This document shows, in pieces, positions 56,803 to 64,000 of a stretch of 64,000 bases of DNA. Origin of the DNA: Hyphomicrobium sp. (GTDB lineage Bacteria > Pseudomonadota > Alphaproteobacteria > Rhizobiales > Hyphomicrobiaceae). The DNA lies in assembly GCF_019753045.1 (NCBI RefSeq), contig NZ_JAIELN010000002.1:310001-374000 (forward strand), written 5' to 3'. How positions within the stretch are numbered: the stretch's first letter is position 1; each line of letters begins with the position of its first letter. Made by a program: the position numbers and the translations under genes. A model generated the notes under the pieces. That model ran no database searches. It had not been told where the DNA came from and saw only the letters and a program-made list of their open reading frames with translations.

Positions 56803-57804
56803 ATGACGGAGGTGTCGGAGTCACATAACGAGCACGATGCCGGGCACGATCACACCGGCCATAATCACGGGATCGGGTCGCACGGTCACAGCCATGGGCC
56901 GAAGGATTTTGGCTTCGCGTTCGCGCTGGGTACGGCTCTCAACATTGGCTTTGTCGTCATCTAGGTCGTAGCCGGTTTTCTCGCCAACTCGATGGCCCTC
57001 GTCGCCGACGCGGGTCACAACTTCGGTGACGTTTTAGGTCTGCTGATGGCCTGGGGCGCGAGCGCGCTCGCGAAGCGCCGTCCGACGCCGCGCTTCACCT
57101 ACGGCTTCGGATCTTCGACGATCTTGGCCGCGCTCGCCAACGCGGTTCTGCTTCTCGTGGCTGTCGGCGCTATCGTGCTGGAAGCCGTGCAGCGGCTGAT
57201 CGAACCCGCGCCCGTCGCCGGCGGCATGATGATCGTCGTGGCGTTCGCTGGTGTCCTGGTCAACGGCTTCACCGCTTGGCTGTTTGCGTCGGGTGGCGAA
57301 CGCGACGTCAATATCCGCGGCGCCTATCTGCACATGATGGCCGACGCTGCCGTCTCGCTCGGCGTCGTATTCGCTGGTATCGCCGTATTGCTGACGGGAT
57401 GGTTCTGGGTCGACCCGATAGTCAGTCTCATCATCGCTGCAGTGATCGTCTGGAGTACCTGGGGACTGCTGCAGGATTCCATGCGGCTCGCGATGCACGG
57501 AGTGCCCGTCAACATCAACACTGCGGACGTGCAGAACCGGCTGCTGCAACTCCCTGGCGTCGTGAGCATCCACGATCTCCACATCTGGCCCATGAGCACG
57601 ACTGAAACGGCGTTGACCTGCCACCTCGTCATGCCGAACGGGCACCCTGGTGACGCCTTCATCGAAATGGCGACGAAAATGCTGCACGATCAATTTGAGA
57701 TCCGTCACGCGACACTTCAATTCGAAGTCAGCGGCGACGCTCCGTGTGGCCTCGGCGCAGGCTGCACTGGGGGCAACAGCACCGCGGCCGGGCGGCACGC
57801 CTGA
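56803..57804 (+). pseudogene. cation diffusion facilitator gene interrupted by TAG at codon 54
   Basis: Reading from ATG 56803 gives an N-terminal His-rich tail (HNEHDAGHDHTGHNHGIGSHGHSHG) and the first membrane helix, then TAG at 56962-56964. In the same frame after it come VVAGFLANSMALVADAGHNFGDVLGLL, HMMADAAVSLGVVFAG and the C-terminal domain to 57804. The replaced position is Glu in ZitB/CzcD-type proteins, so GAG to TAG is the simplest change. Without the stop it is a 333-residue Zn/Cd exporter. Restart at ATG 56992 would lack most of helix one. Alternatives are a sequencing error or suppression. Confidence 0.85.
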
Positions 57805-57952
57805 AGCGCCCCCGCGACCCCCCACAATTCTCCCGCGAAAACACGGCATTGCAGCAATCGATAAGTAAAATCGATTGAACGGAGAAATACTTTGCGTTGG
57901 AACTGCATTTCGACGGACGCCATGCTTCCGCATAGTCTCGTCGGAGAAACTT

Positions 57953-59038
57953 GTGCCGCAAGCATTGCAGTTCACGCCGCCCCCGTCGACAGAGAAGAAT
58001 TTAGGCCAACCGATCGGTCCGCCCGTCCAGCGCCACGTGCGCGCGACATCAGCGCTGCATATCTGGCCGGGCCTCGCTCTAACGACGGCAATCGCTGGTC
58101 TCGCCTTTGGTCTTCGCGAAATCCCGGGCGTCGCGACCTTCAGCCCGATGATCCTCGCGATCGTCATCGGCATGGCTTTTCACAATATCGTGGGTACGCC
58201 CCTGCAGGCCAAGGACGGCGTCGCGTTCGCGCTTCGCCGCATCCTTCGCTTCGCGATCATCCTGCTTGGCTTTCAGTTGACGGCCCAGCAGGTCGCCGAG
58301 GTCGGCCCTCACGGACTTGCGATCATTGCCGCGACGTTGCTGGCGACGTTCGCATTTACGACCTGGCTAGGGCACATGGTTGGCGTTGATCGCAAGCTCA
58401 CCCAGCTCATCGCGGCCGGAACATCGATCTGCGGTGCTTCCGCTATCATCGCCACAAACACGGTCACCAGGGGCCACGATGAAGATGTTGCGTACGCGGT
58501 TGCTTGCGTAACGATCTTTGGGTCGATTGCGATGTTTGCCTATCCGCTCCTGCCGGGTCTGCTGCACCTCGGTCCGCACGCGTTTGGTTTATGGGCCGGC
58601 GCCTCGATTCACGAGATCGCCCAGGTCGTCGCGGCCTCGTTTCAAGATGGCCAGTCGTCCGGAGAGTTTGGAACCATCGCCAAGCTCAGCCGTGTCATGC
58701 TGCTCGCGCCTATGGTGATCGGCCTCGGCCTTTTCACTGCGCGGCGTGAGAACCAGCCTGAGGCAGCGACCGCCACGCGAAAAGCGCCGATGCCATGGTT
58801 TCTGTTAGGGTTCATCGCGCTTGTTGCGTTGAACAGTTTGGTCGTTATTCCACCCGAAGCCAAGGCCGTGATCGTCCCGTCAACGACCTTCCTGCTGTCG
58901 ATATCGCTGGCGGCAATGGGCCTCGAGACCGACGTTGCGAAGCTGAGGGCCAAGGGCCTCAAGCCGCTTTTGCTCGGGTTCGTATCGTCGCTATTCATTG
59001 CGGGCTTTAGCCTGGCTCTGATTAAAGTCGCGGCTTGA
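57953..59038 (+). CDS. YeiH-family membrane transporter (UPF0324, putative sulfate/sulfite exporter)
   Basis: 361 residues from GTG 57953, supported by GGAG six bases upstream. About ten membrane helices. Family features: [52 protein letters not shown] and [13 protein letters not shown]. The family is also called Cons_hypoth698; members are tied to sulfonate, sulfite or cysteine-linked anion export. Followed by its LysR regulator on the same strand with a 16-base gap. The stretch 57805-57952 holds no gene I recognise. Confidence 0.9.
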   Translation: MPQALQFTPPPSTEKNLGQPIGPPVQRHVRATSALHIWPGLALTTAIAGLAFGLREIPGVATFSPMILAIVIGMAFHNIVGTPLQAKDGVAFALRRILRFAIILLGFQLTAQQVAEVGPHGLAIIAATLLATFAFTTWLGHMVGVDRKLTQLIAAGTSICGASAIIATNTVTRGHDEDVAYAVACVTIFGSIAMFAYPLLPGLLHLGPHAFGLWAGASIHEIAQVVAASFQDGQSSGEFGTIAKLSRVMLLAPMVIGLGLFTARRENQPEAATATRKAPMPWFLLGFIALVALNSLVVIPPEAKAVIVPSTTFLLSISLAAMGLETDVAKLRAKGLKPLLLGFVSSLFIAGFSLALIKVAA

Positions 59039-59054
59039 ATGTGAAGAGGACCAC

Positions 59055-59984
59055 ATGACCCTCGAGCAATTGCGCATCTTCGTTGCCGTCGCCGAGCGCC
59101 AGCATGTGACGCAAGCGGCCCAGGAGATCAACATCACGCAGTCGGCAGCGAGTTCGGCAATCGCCGCGCTCGAAGAGCGCTATGCGGTGAAACTGTTCGA
59201 TCGTGTCGGCCGCCGCATCGAGTTAACGGACGCGGGTCGCATATTCGTCACTGAAGCGCGCGGCGTTCTCGCGCGCGCTGCGACGGCTGAAAAGGCACTG
59301 CAGGATCTGGCCGGGATGAAGCGCGGAACGCTGTCGATCTTCGCCAGCCAGACCATCATCAACTATTGGCTGCCGCCCTTTCTCGCGACGTTTCATCAGC
59401 GTTACCCTGATATCAAGCTGAAGCTCAGCGCAGGCAATACGCAACAAGTCGCCGCTGCGACCCACGACGGTGCGGCCGACATCGGCTTCATCGAAGGCGC
59501 CATTGACGATGCTCACCTCTCGGTGCGCAGCATCGAAGGAGACAGGCTGGTCATTGTCGTGGGGCCCGCTCACGCTCTTGCCGCGAAACCCAAACTTGAG
59601 TGCTCCGATCTCATGTCGATTAAGTGGGTTTTGCGGGAGCAGGGTTCAGGAACGAGGACCGAGTTCGAGCGAGCACTCAAGGCATTGTCGCTGACCTTGG
59701 ACGATCTCGACGTTGCTCTCGAGTTGCCGTCGAATGAGGCCGTGTGCGCCGCCGTCGAAGCGGGTGTCGGCGCGACGGCCATTTCAAATCTGGTCGTCCA
59801 ATCGGCGCTGCTTTCAGGCAGGCTGGTTTCGCCGGATTTTCCCCTGCCGCGCCGGTCCTTCCACATTCTGCGACACAAGCAACGTTACGTCAGCCAAGCC
59901 GAACTGGCGCTTCTGGAACTGGTTGGAACAGGCACCCCACCGCCCGTAAAGCACCGCGAGAAAGAGACGCCGCCAGCCAATTGA
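59055..59984 (+). CDS. LysR-family transcriptional regulator
   Basis: 309 residues. The N-terminal winged helix reads LEQLRIFVAVAERQHVTQAAQEINITQSAASSAIAALEERYAVKLFDRVGRRIELTDAG; the C-terminal periplasmic-binding-like domain (about 90-295) binds an effector. Homologues next to yeiH/YeiH-type genes (YeiE, CysL, CbbR-like) regulate sulfur or related anion metabolism. Here it follows the transporter in the same direction rather than being divergent. The tail after residue 295 is Pro/Lys-rich. Confidence 0.9.
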   Translation: MTLEQLRIFVAVAERQHVTQAAQEINITQSAASSAIAALEERYAVKLFDRVGRRIELTDAGRIFVTEARGVLARAATAEKALQDLAGMKRGTLSIFASQTIINYWLPPFLATFHQRYPDIKLKLSAGNTQQVAAATHDGAADIGFIEGAIDDAHLSVRSIEGDRLVIVVGPAHALAAKPKLECSDLMSIKWVLREQGSGTRTEFERALKALSLTLDDLDVALELPSNEAVCAAVEAGVGATAISNLVVQSALLSGRLVSPDFPLPRRSFHILRHKQRYVSQAELALLELVGTGTPPPVKHREKETPPAN

Positions 59985-60067
59985 TCAGTCCGGCCACCCC
60001 CACAAGGCACGCGCAAGCCGAACCTGAAACAGATCAGCCACAGTGCGCGCGTGACGCGGAGGCGGCC

Positions 60068-60961
60068 ATGAAAATTCTTCTCGTCGGGCATGGCTACGTG
60101 GGGTCCTATCTTTTGCCGGCCCTGGTTCAGGCCGGACATGACGTCTCGGTCTGTGATCAGAACGTCGATCGCCTCGCAGGCGTCCCAAACGCAATGCGCT
60201 GCCGGTACCAGGAACTGACCATCGCGGATCTCGCGGATTTTTCGGTCATCCTTTGGTTTGCCGGACATTCGAGCGTTCCGATGTCACTCGGCGATCCGGA
60301 CGGCGCGCTCGCCAACAACTGTTTGGATCTCCTCCATTTTGCGCGCCGCAAACAGCTCAATTCGCGCTTGATCTACGCCAGCACCGCGAGCGTTTATTCG
60401 GTGATGATGTCGGAGAACGGCATCGCGCCGCCCTCGCTCGACGAATCCGAGACGAGGCTCGACCCGGTCAACCCGTATGACTGCTCCAAGGTCTCGATGG
60501 ATGCGCTCGCCCGTTGCTTCGCCAACGGGATAACGGGCCTGCGCCTCGGAACGGTCTGCGGAATGAGTCCGTTGCTGCGGCCGGAGCTGATCTTCAACGC
60601 GATGAACATCGCAGCGATGCGCGACGGCTGTGTTCAGGTGCGCAATCGCAGGTCCTATCGCAACATCCTTTTCCTCGAAGACCTCGCGCATTACGTCTTG
60701 AGAATTATTGAACTCCGCCATGATCTGCCGCCGATCCTGAATACGGGCTCGCTCAACGCCAGCATCGGCCAGCTCGCGGACAGTATCGCGGCGTTCCACG
60801 GTGTGCCGGTCGTCGACCACGGCAACGCGCTCACCTACTCCTTCCAGATGAACTGCCAAAAGATCCAATCGCTGTGCGGTGCGCCGCGACCCATCAGCAT
60901 CGCCGAACGCTGCGAGCGGTTCCGCGAGGCCTATCACCCCGAGCTACAAGCAGCATCATGA
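60068..60961 (+). CDS. NAD-dependent epimerase/dehydratase (SDR family)
   Basis: 297 residues from ATG 60068 (GGAGG seven bases upstream). Rossmann N-terminus KILLVGHGYVGSYLLPALVQ, active-site region LIYASTASVYSVM and NPYDCSKVSMD (the Tyr-x3-Lys pair). This is the nucleotide-sugar epimerase/reductase branch of the extended SDRs. The glycine motif GxGYVG is shortened relative to classical GxxGxxG. It overlaps the next gene by four bases, so it belongs to a sugar-modification operon. Confidence 0.87.
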   Translation: MKILLVGHGYVGSYLLPALVQAGHDVSVCDQNVDRLAGVPNAMRCRYQELTIADLADFSVILWFAGHSSVPMSLGDPDGALANNCLDLLHFARRKQLNSRLIYASTASVYSVMMSENGIAPPSLDESETRLDPVNPYDCSKVSMDALARCFANGITGLRLGTVCGMSPLLRPELIFNAMNIAAMRDGCVQVRNRRSYRNILFLEDLAHYVLRIIELRHDLPPILNTGSLNASIGQLADSIAAFHGVPVVDHGNALTYSFQMNCQKIQSLCGAPRPISIAERCERFREAYHPELQAAS

Positions 60962-62202
60962 CCGCAGATTGCGAACCACAGCGTACGTGCATCGTTTGCG
61001 GCGGCGAAGCGAAGCCATTGCTCGAATTGGACATCCAGCCGCCAGCCAACCTTCTTCTCTCAGGGCCTGACGAGCCGCACGAAGCCTTTCCTCTGGGCTT
61101 CGCGATCTGTCCCACCTGCACGCATGGCCAGCTGACTCACTTCGTCGATCCGGCCAAGCTGTTCAAGCATTACCTCTATGCGAGCGGTACGAGCGGAACG
61201 CTCAAGGCTTACTTCGAGTGGTTCGCAGACACATTGCTACGCGCCAGCAAGCCCGGCGCCCGCGTTCTCGAAATCGCCTCGAATGACGGCAGCCTCTTGG
61301 GGTGCCTGGAAGCACGAGGCTTCGACGCTGTCGGCGTCGATCCGGCGGAAAACCTCAACAAGATCGCGGCTGCGGCCGGCAGGAAAGTCGTCACCGGATT
61401 TTTCCCTGACGCCCGGCCAGAGGGGCAGTTCGACATCATCGTCGCGATGAACGTTGCAGCCCACACGCCGGACCCGGCGACGTTCATGCGCGGCGTGCGC
61501 GAATGCCTGGCGCCGGGCGGCGTGGCGATCATCCAGACCAGCCAGGCATTGATGATCGCCAACGGTGAGTTCGATACCGTCTATCACGAGCATTACTCGT
61601 TCTACACCGTCGCTTCGATGGCGCGCTTAGCGGAAAACAACGGCCTGCGCGTCGAAGCTTCGCAACTCACCTCGGTGCACGGCGTGAGCCTGCTATCGTT
61701 CCTACGACGAGCGGAAGACGACGTCGCGCCGTTTGCTTTTGATGGCGGCCAGCCTTTTTCCGTCGCGTGGCCGACGCCGACGCCACCGTCGCTTTCCCGC
61801 GATCTTAGAGGCTCCGAGGTCTTGAGCGCGTACGCGACATTCGCCGACGGTGCGAAGACCGCGATGAGCGCCGCCGCCGCCATCGTCAAGAAGCATCGAG
61901 CTGCGGGCCGCAAAATTGCGCTCGTCGGCGTCGCCGCGAAGGCCCTGACGTTCGTTCGCGCTGCAGGCATTGATCCGGACGTCTATCTCGACGAAGCATC
62001 CCTGAAGGTCGGGCTGACCATTCCCGGCACGCCGCATGCGATCGAGCCGTTCAGTAAAGCGGCCGACATCGCGGGCGACACGACGTTCCTGATCGGCGCC
62101 TGGAACTTCGCCGACGAGCTGATCGCAAAGATCAGGCGGCACAGCGGCGGCGCGTCACCGAAGTTCGTCATCTATTTTCCGAAGCTTCTCGAGATCGGGT
62201 GA
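60958..62202 (+). CDS. nucleotide-sugar C-methyltransferase-like protein
   Basis: 414 residues. N-terminal zinc-binding part CIVCGGEAKPLLELDIQPPAN and FAICPTCTHGQLTHF gives four cysteines. The SAM-binding domain follows: RVLEIASNDGSLLGCLEARGFDAVGVDP, DIIVAMNVAAHTPD. VYHEHYSFYTVASMARL and the C-terminal Rossmann-like part (GRKIALVGVAAKALTFVRAAG) complete the NovU/TylC3-type architecture. Such enzymes C-methylate dTDP- or GDP-keto-sugars. ATG overlaps the epimerase stop. Substrate not deducible. Confidence 0.87.
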   Translation: MTADCEPQRTCIVCGGEAKPLLELDIQPPANLLLSGPDEPHEAFPLGFAICPTCTHGQLTHFVDPAKLFKHYLYASGTSGTLKAYFEWFADTLLRASKPGARVLEIASNDGSLLGCLEARGFDAVGVDPAENLNKIAAAAGRKVVTGFFPDARPEGQFDIIVAMNVAAHTPDPATFMRGVRECLAPGGVAIIQTSQALMIANGEFDTVYHEHYSFYTVASMARLAENNGLRVEASQLTSVHGVSLLSFLRRAEDDVAPFAFDGGQPFSVAWPTPTPPSLSRDLRGSEVLSAYATFADGAKTAMSAAAAIVKKHRAAGRKIALVGVAAKALTFVRAAGIDPDVYLDEASLKVGLTIPGTPHAIEPFSKAADIAGDTTFLIGAWNFADELIAKIRRHSGGASPKFVIYFPKLLEIG

Positions 62203-62208
62203 GGCTCA

Positions 62209-62985
62209 ATGCCCAAGCGGGTCGTCGTCTCGCATTTCTTCAACGAAGCTTATCTGTTGCCCTGGTGGCTCCGCCATCATCGCGAGATCTTCGATCACGG
62301 TGTCCTGATCGATTATCATTCGACGGATGACTCCGTTGCAATCTGCCGCGAACTCGTGCCCCATTGGGAAATCGTGCCTTCCGAAAACGCCACGTTCGCG
62401 GCGCTTCTGTGCGATTTCGAAGTGATGAAGCATGAGCAGCGCTTTCCTGACGCCTGGAAGCTCGTGCTCAACACCACGGAATTTTTCATGGCTCCGGGCC
62501 TGGCGAAGATGGAGCGCTTGGTCGCCCAGCACGACTTGACCGGTGTGCGCCTGCCTGGTGCCGTGATGGTCGATACCGACCCGAATAGCCCGCCCGATCC
62601 GTTGCGGCCGTTGGTCGAGCAAAAGGCGACGGGCATTTGGGAGGACGAGATCGACTTCGCCGCCCTCGCCATTCCGGGGCTGACATTTCCGACCCGAAGC
62701 AGGCTCTATCATCGCTACACGATCGGCGCCTATACGCCCGGCCGTCACGATTCCCATTTGCCGCGCCAATGCAACGGCAGCCGCGAACTCGGATCGATCC
62801 GGTGGTACGGTTTCAGTCCGTGGTCGAATGCATTCAAGGCGCGCAAGCTTCAGATTTCGGACCGGCGCGACTCCTTCGACATCAAGAACGGTTTCGGCGC
62901 GCAGCATCAAGCCGACATTGCCGAGCTTGATGGACGCTGGTCTAAGCTCAGGCCGTTGAGTGGCAAATTACGTAACGCCGCTTAA
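62209..62985 (+). CDS. glycosyltransferase family 2-like protein
   Basis: 258 residues resembling Glyco_tranf_2_4 or GT92-type enzymes: VVVSHFFNEAYLLPWWLRHHREIFDHGVLIDYHSTDDSVAICR, then a probable variant of the DxD sugar site in VLNTTEFFMAPG, where the usual Asp pair is not obvious. RSRLYHRYTIGAYTPGRHDSH follows later. Role in building a surface glycan is likely from context. It starts six bases after the methyltransferase stop. Activity is uncertain because the metal-binding residues are not clear. Confidence 0.75.
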   Translation: MPKRVVVSHFFNEAYLLPWWLRHHREIFDHGVLIDYHSTDDSVAICRELVPHWEIVPSENATFAALLCDFEVMKHEQRFPDAWKLVLNTTEFFMAPGLAKMERLVAQHDLTGVRLPGAVMVDTDPNSPPDPLRPLVEQKATGIWEDEIDFAALAIPGLTFPTRSRLYHRYTIGAYTPGRHDSHLPRQCNGSRELGSIRWYGFSPWSNAFKARKLQISDRRDSFDIKNGFGAQHQADIAELDGRWSKLRPLSGKLRNAA

Positions 62986-63003
62986 TACCGCCGAACGCCG
63001 CGA

Positions 63004-64000
63004 CTATCCGAAATTCGGCATTTCCGTCGCGGCAATCGTCTCGCGCAGTATTCTAGCCTGATCGCGCGTCGCGAACACCTCGAACCCGCGCCGCTCCAGT
63101 TCACGGCGACGCAGCTCGTCGAGAACGAGCGCCACGCAGGTCCTGACGATATCGTCATAGGGAACCGCCAGCATTGCGCTTCTGATGTCCTCGTCGATCT
63201 CCGTGCGAGGACCGCACTCCGACACGACCGCCTTCCGGTTCGCGAGAAGATACGAGGTCCGAACGATCTCGTGGATGCTGTCTTCGTAGAAGTGCACGTT
63301 CAGAACAACTTTCGCTTCCGCAATCGCCCGGTCACGCGCCTCTCCGTAAACGCTGAAGAGATGCTTGACGTTGAGTCCGGCCGCCACGAGACCCGCAAGA
63401 ACCGCTTGGCGGCGCGGATTGAGGCTGCCGTAAAAGAGAACGTCGGTGCTCTGTTCAGTTCGGGGCAGATTGCGCGTCATCTCCGGCGTGTAGCCGATGC
63501 TGAAATGGCGGGCATACCGGCTACCCGTAAGGCGGCGCAAAGCCTCGATGTTGCGCACGCTGTAATCCCAGACCGCTAGCCGGCTCAATAGGCTCAAATA
63601 GACCGGCCGCGAGCGCACATCGAATCCAGTGACCTGCTCGAGATTGACGATCACCGTGTTCGACGGAATCCGGTCAGCAAGTTCCTGCGAGTCGATGAGA
63701 TGAGCGCCGAGCAGCAGATTGATGCCGGAGTTTCCGAGCGCGTTGGTTTTGCGCTGAACGTCGACGCCGAGTGATCTGAATGCGCTCTCGAAGCAGAGCG
63801 TGAGGTCGTCGAACGCAGCCGAGTGCGGATTGCCCTCCGGCGTGATCGTGACGATGGTGACTTGGCGCCACGCTGGAGGGATGAGGTCGTTGCTGAGAAA
63901 CTCCAGCCCAAACAAATCCGCATCGGGCAACGCAGCGGGTTGAGCGGCTGGCGGCGAGGTAGCCGCAGACTTGAGACGAGCCGACTGTTGCGAAACGGCA
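63004..64000 (-). CDS. CgeB-like or glycosyltransferase-type protein, cut by the window edge
   Basis: At least 309 residues from the first start near 63930; the frame stays open to the window edge (23 further codons), so the gene probably begins beyond it. Visible features: VNLEQVTG, YARHFSIGYTPEMTRNLP, VLFYGSLNPRRQAVLAGLVAAGLNVKHLFSVYG and KVVLNVHFYEDSIHEIVRTSYLLANRKAVVSE, which resemble the nucleotide-binding half of GT-B glycosyltransferases of the CgeB type. It converges with the glycosyltransferase-2-like gene across a 18-base gap. Substrate unknown. Confidence 0.72.
   Translation of the reverse strand, partial: AVSQQSARLKSAATSPPAAQPAALPDADLFGLEFLSNDLIPPAWRQVTIVTITPEGNPHSAAFDDLTLCFESAFRSLGVDVQRKTNALGNSGINLLLGAHLIDSQELADRIPSNTVIVNLEQVTGFDVRSRPVYLSLLSRLAVWDYSVRNIEALRRLTGSRYARHFSIGYTPEMTRNLPRTEQSTDVLFYGSLNPRRQAVLAGLVAAGLNVKHLFSVYGEARDRAIAEAKVVLNVHFYEDSIHEIVRTSYLLANRKAVVSECGPRTEIDEDIRSAMLAVPYDDIVRTCVALVLDELRRRELERRGFEVFATRDQARILRETIAATEMPNFG

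Noticed and set aside
57034-58173. 379-codon open frame opposite the CDF and YeiH genes
   Set aside because: It spans two recognised genes and the gap between them and has no family features.

Overview
The window looks like a GC-rich chromosome segment of an alphaproteobacterium, most likely order Hyphomicrobiales. Pointers are a ChpT histidine phosphotransferase, a DUF1134/EipA envelope protein, an RNase E with a long acidic insertion, the aroQ-accB-accC-aat block, and the panB / YfgM-like / BamB-like / der block. A Hyphomicrobium-like genus is a guess from gene content, not shown by the sequence. Apart from the extreme left, nearly everything reads as ordinary single-copy chromosome. I saw no rRNA, CRISPR array, IS element or phage structural gene.

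Layout. 1-2.9 kb: edge of a probable integrated element (DUF3489, DUF2924, large serine recombinase) that stops next to the 3' end of a tRNA-Gln(CUG). 3.1-9.9 kb: M15 peptidase, Ppx/GppA phosphatase, rlmE, guaB, MAPEG protein, RsmB-type rRNA methyltransferase. 10.1-13.9 kb: two convergent SET-domain genes, an OafA-type acyltransferase and TspO, lying between the guanine-nucleotide genes guaB and guaA. 14-17.7 kb: guaA, a membrane diguanylate cyclase, 3-methyladenine glycosylase. 17.7-27 kb, all minus strand: aat, accC, accB, aroQ, a DsbA-like thiol oxidoreductase, an M48 metalloprotease, rne. 27.5-33.2 kb: N-acetylmuramoyl-L-alanine amidase, PBP1A, prfB with a programmed +1 frameshift, a small secreted protein.

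33.3-41.7 kb: divergent HxlR regulator and azoreductase; three adjacent methyltransferase genes (RlmI-like, SpoU/TrmH, PRMT-like); NnrU; a membrane protein coupled to a sialidase-like protein; an unusual L,D-transpeptidase. 42-49 kb: panB, YfgM-like, BamB-like, der, a Cys-rich secreted protein, holC, rlmJ, a cold-shock protein. 49-56.7 kb: several small exported or membrane proteins of unknown function, a receiver protein and chpT, a CysQ-like phosphatase, EipA, a coiled-coil membrane protein. 56.8-60 kb: a cation diffusion facilitator gene interrupted by an in-frame TAG, a YeiH-type exporter and its LysR regulator. 60-64 kb: a sugar or polysaccharide modification cluster whose last gene runs off the right edge.

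Common themes are translation and RNA maintenance (rlmE, RsmB-type, prfB, rne, TrmH, RlmJ, der, aat), envelope building (amidase, PBP1A, L,D-transpeptidase, BamB-like, M48, EipA, acyltransferase) and core metabolism (guaB, guaA, accBC, aroQ, panB). The most unusual items are the PRMT-like gene, the paired SET genes, the frameshifted prfB, the amber-interrupted CDF transporter and the two-domain L,D-transpeptidase with a dead-looking second domain. No clearly new multi-gene system is visible.
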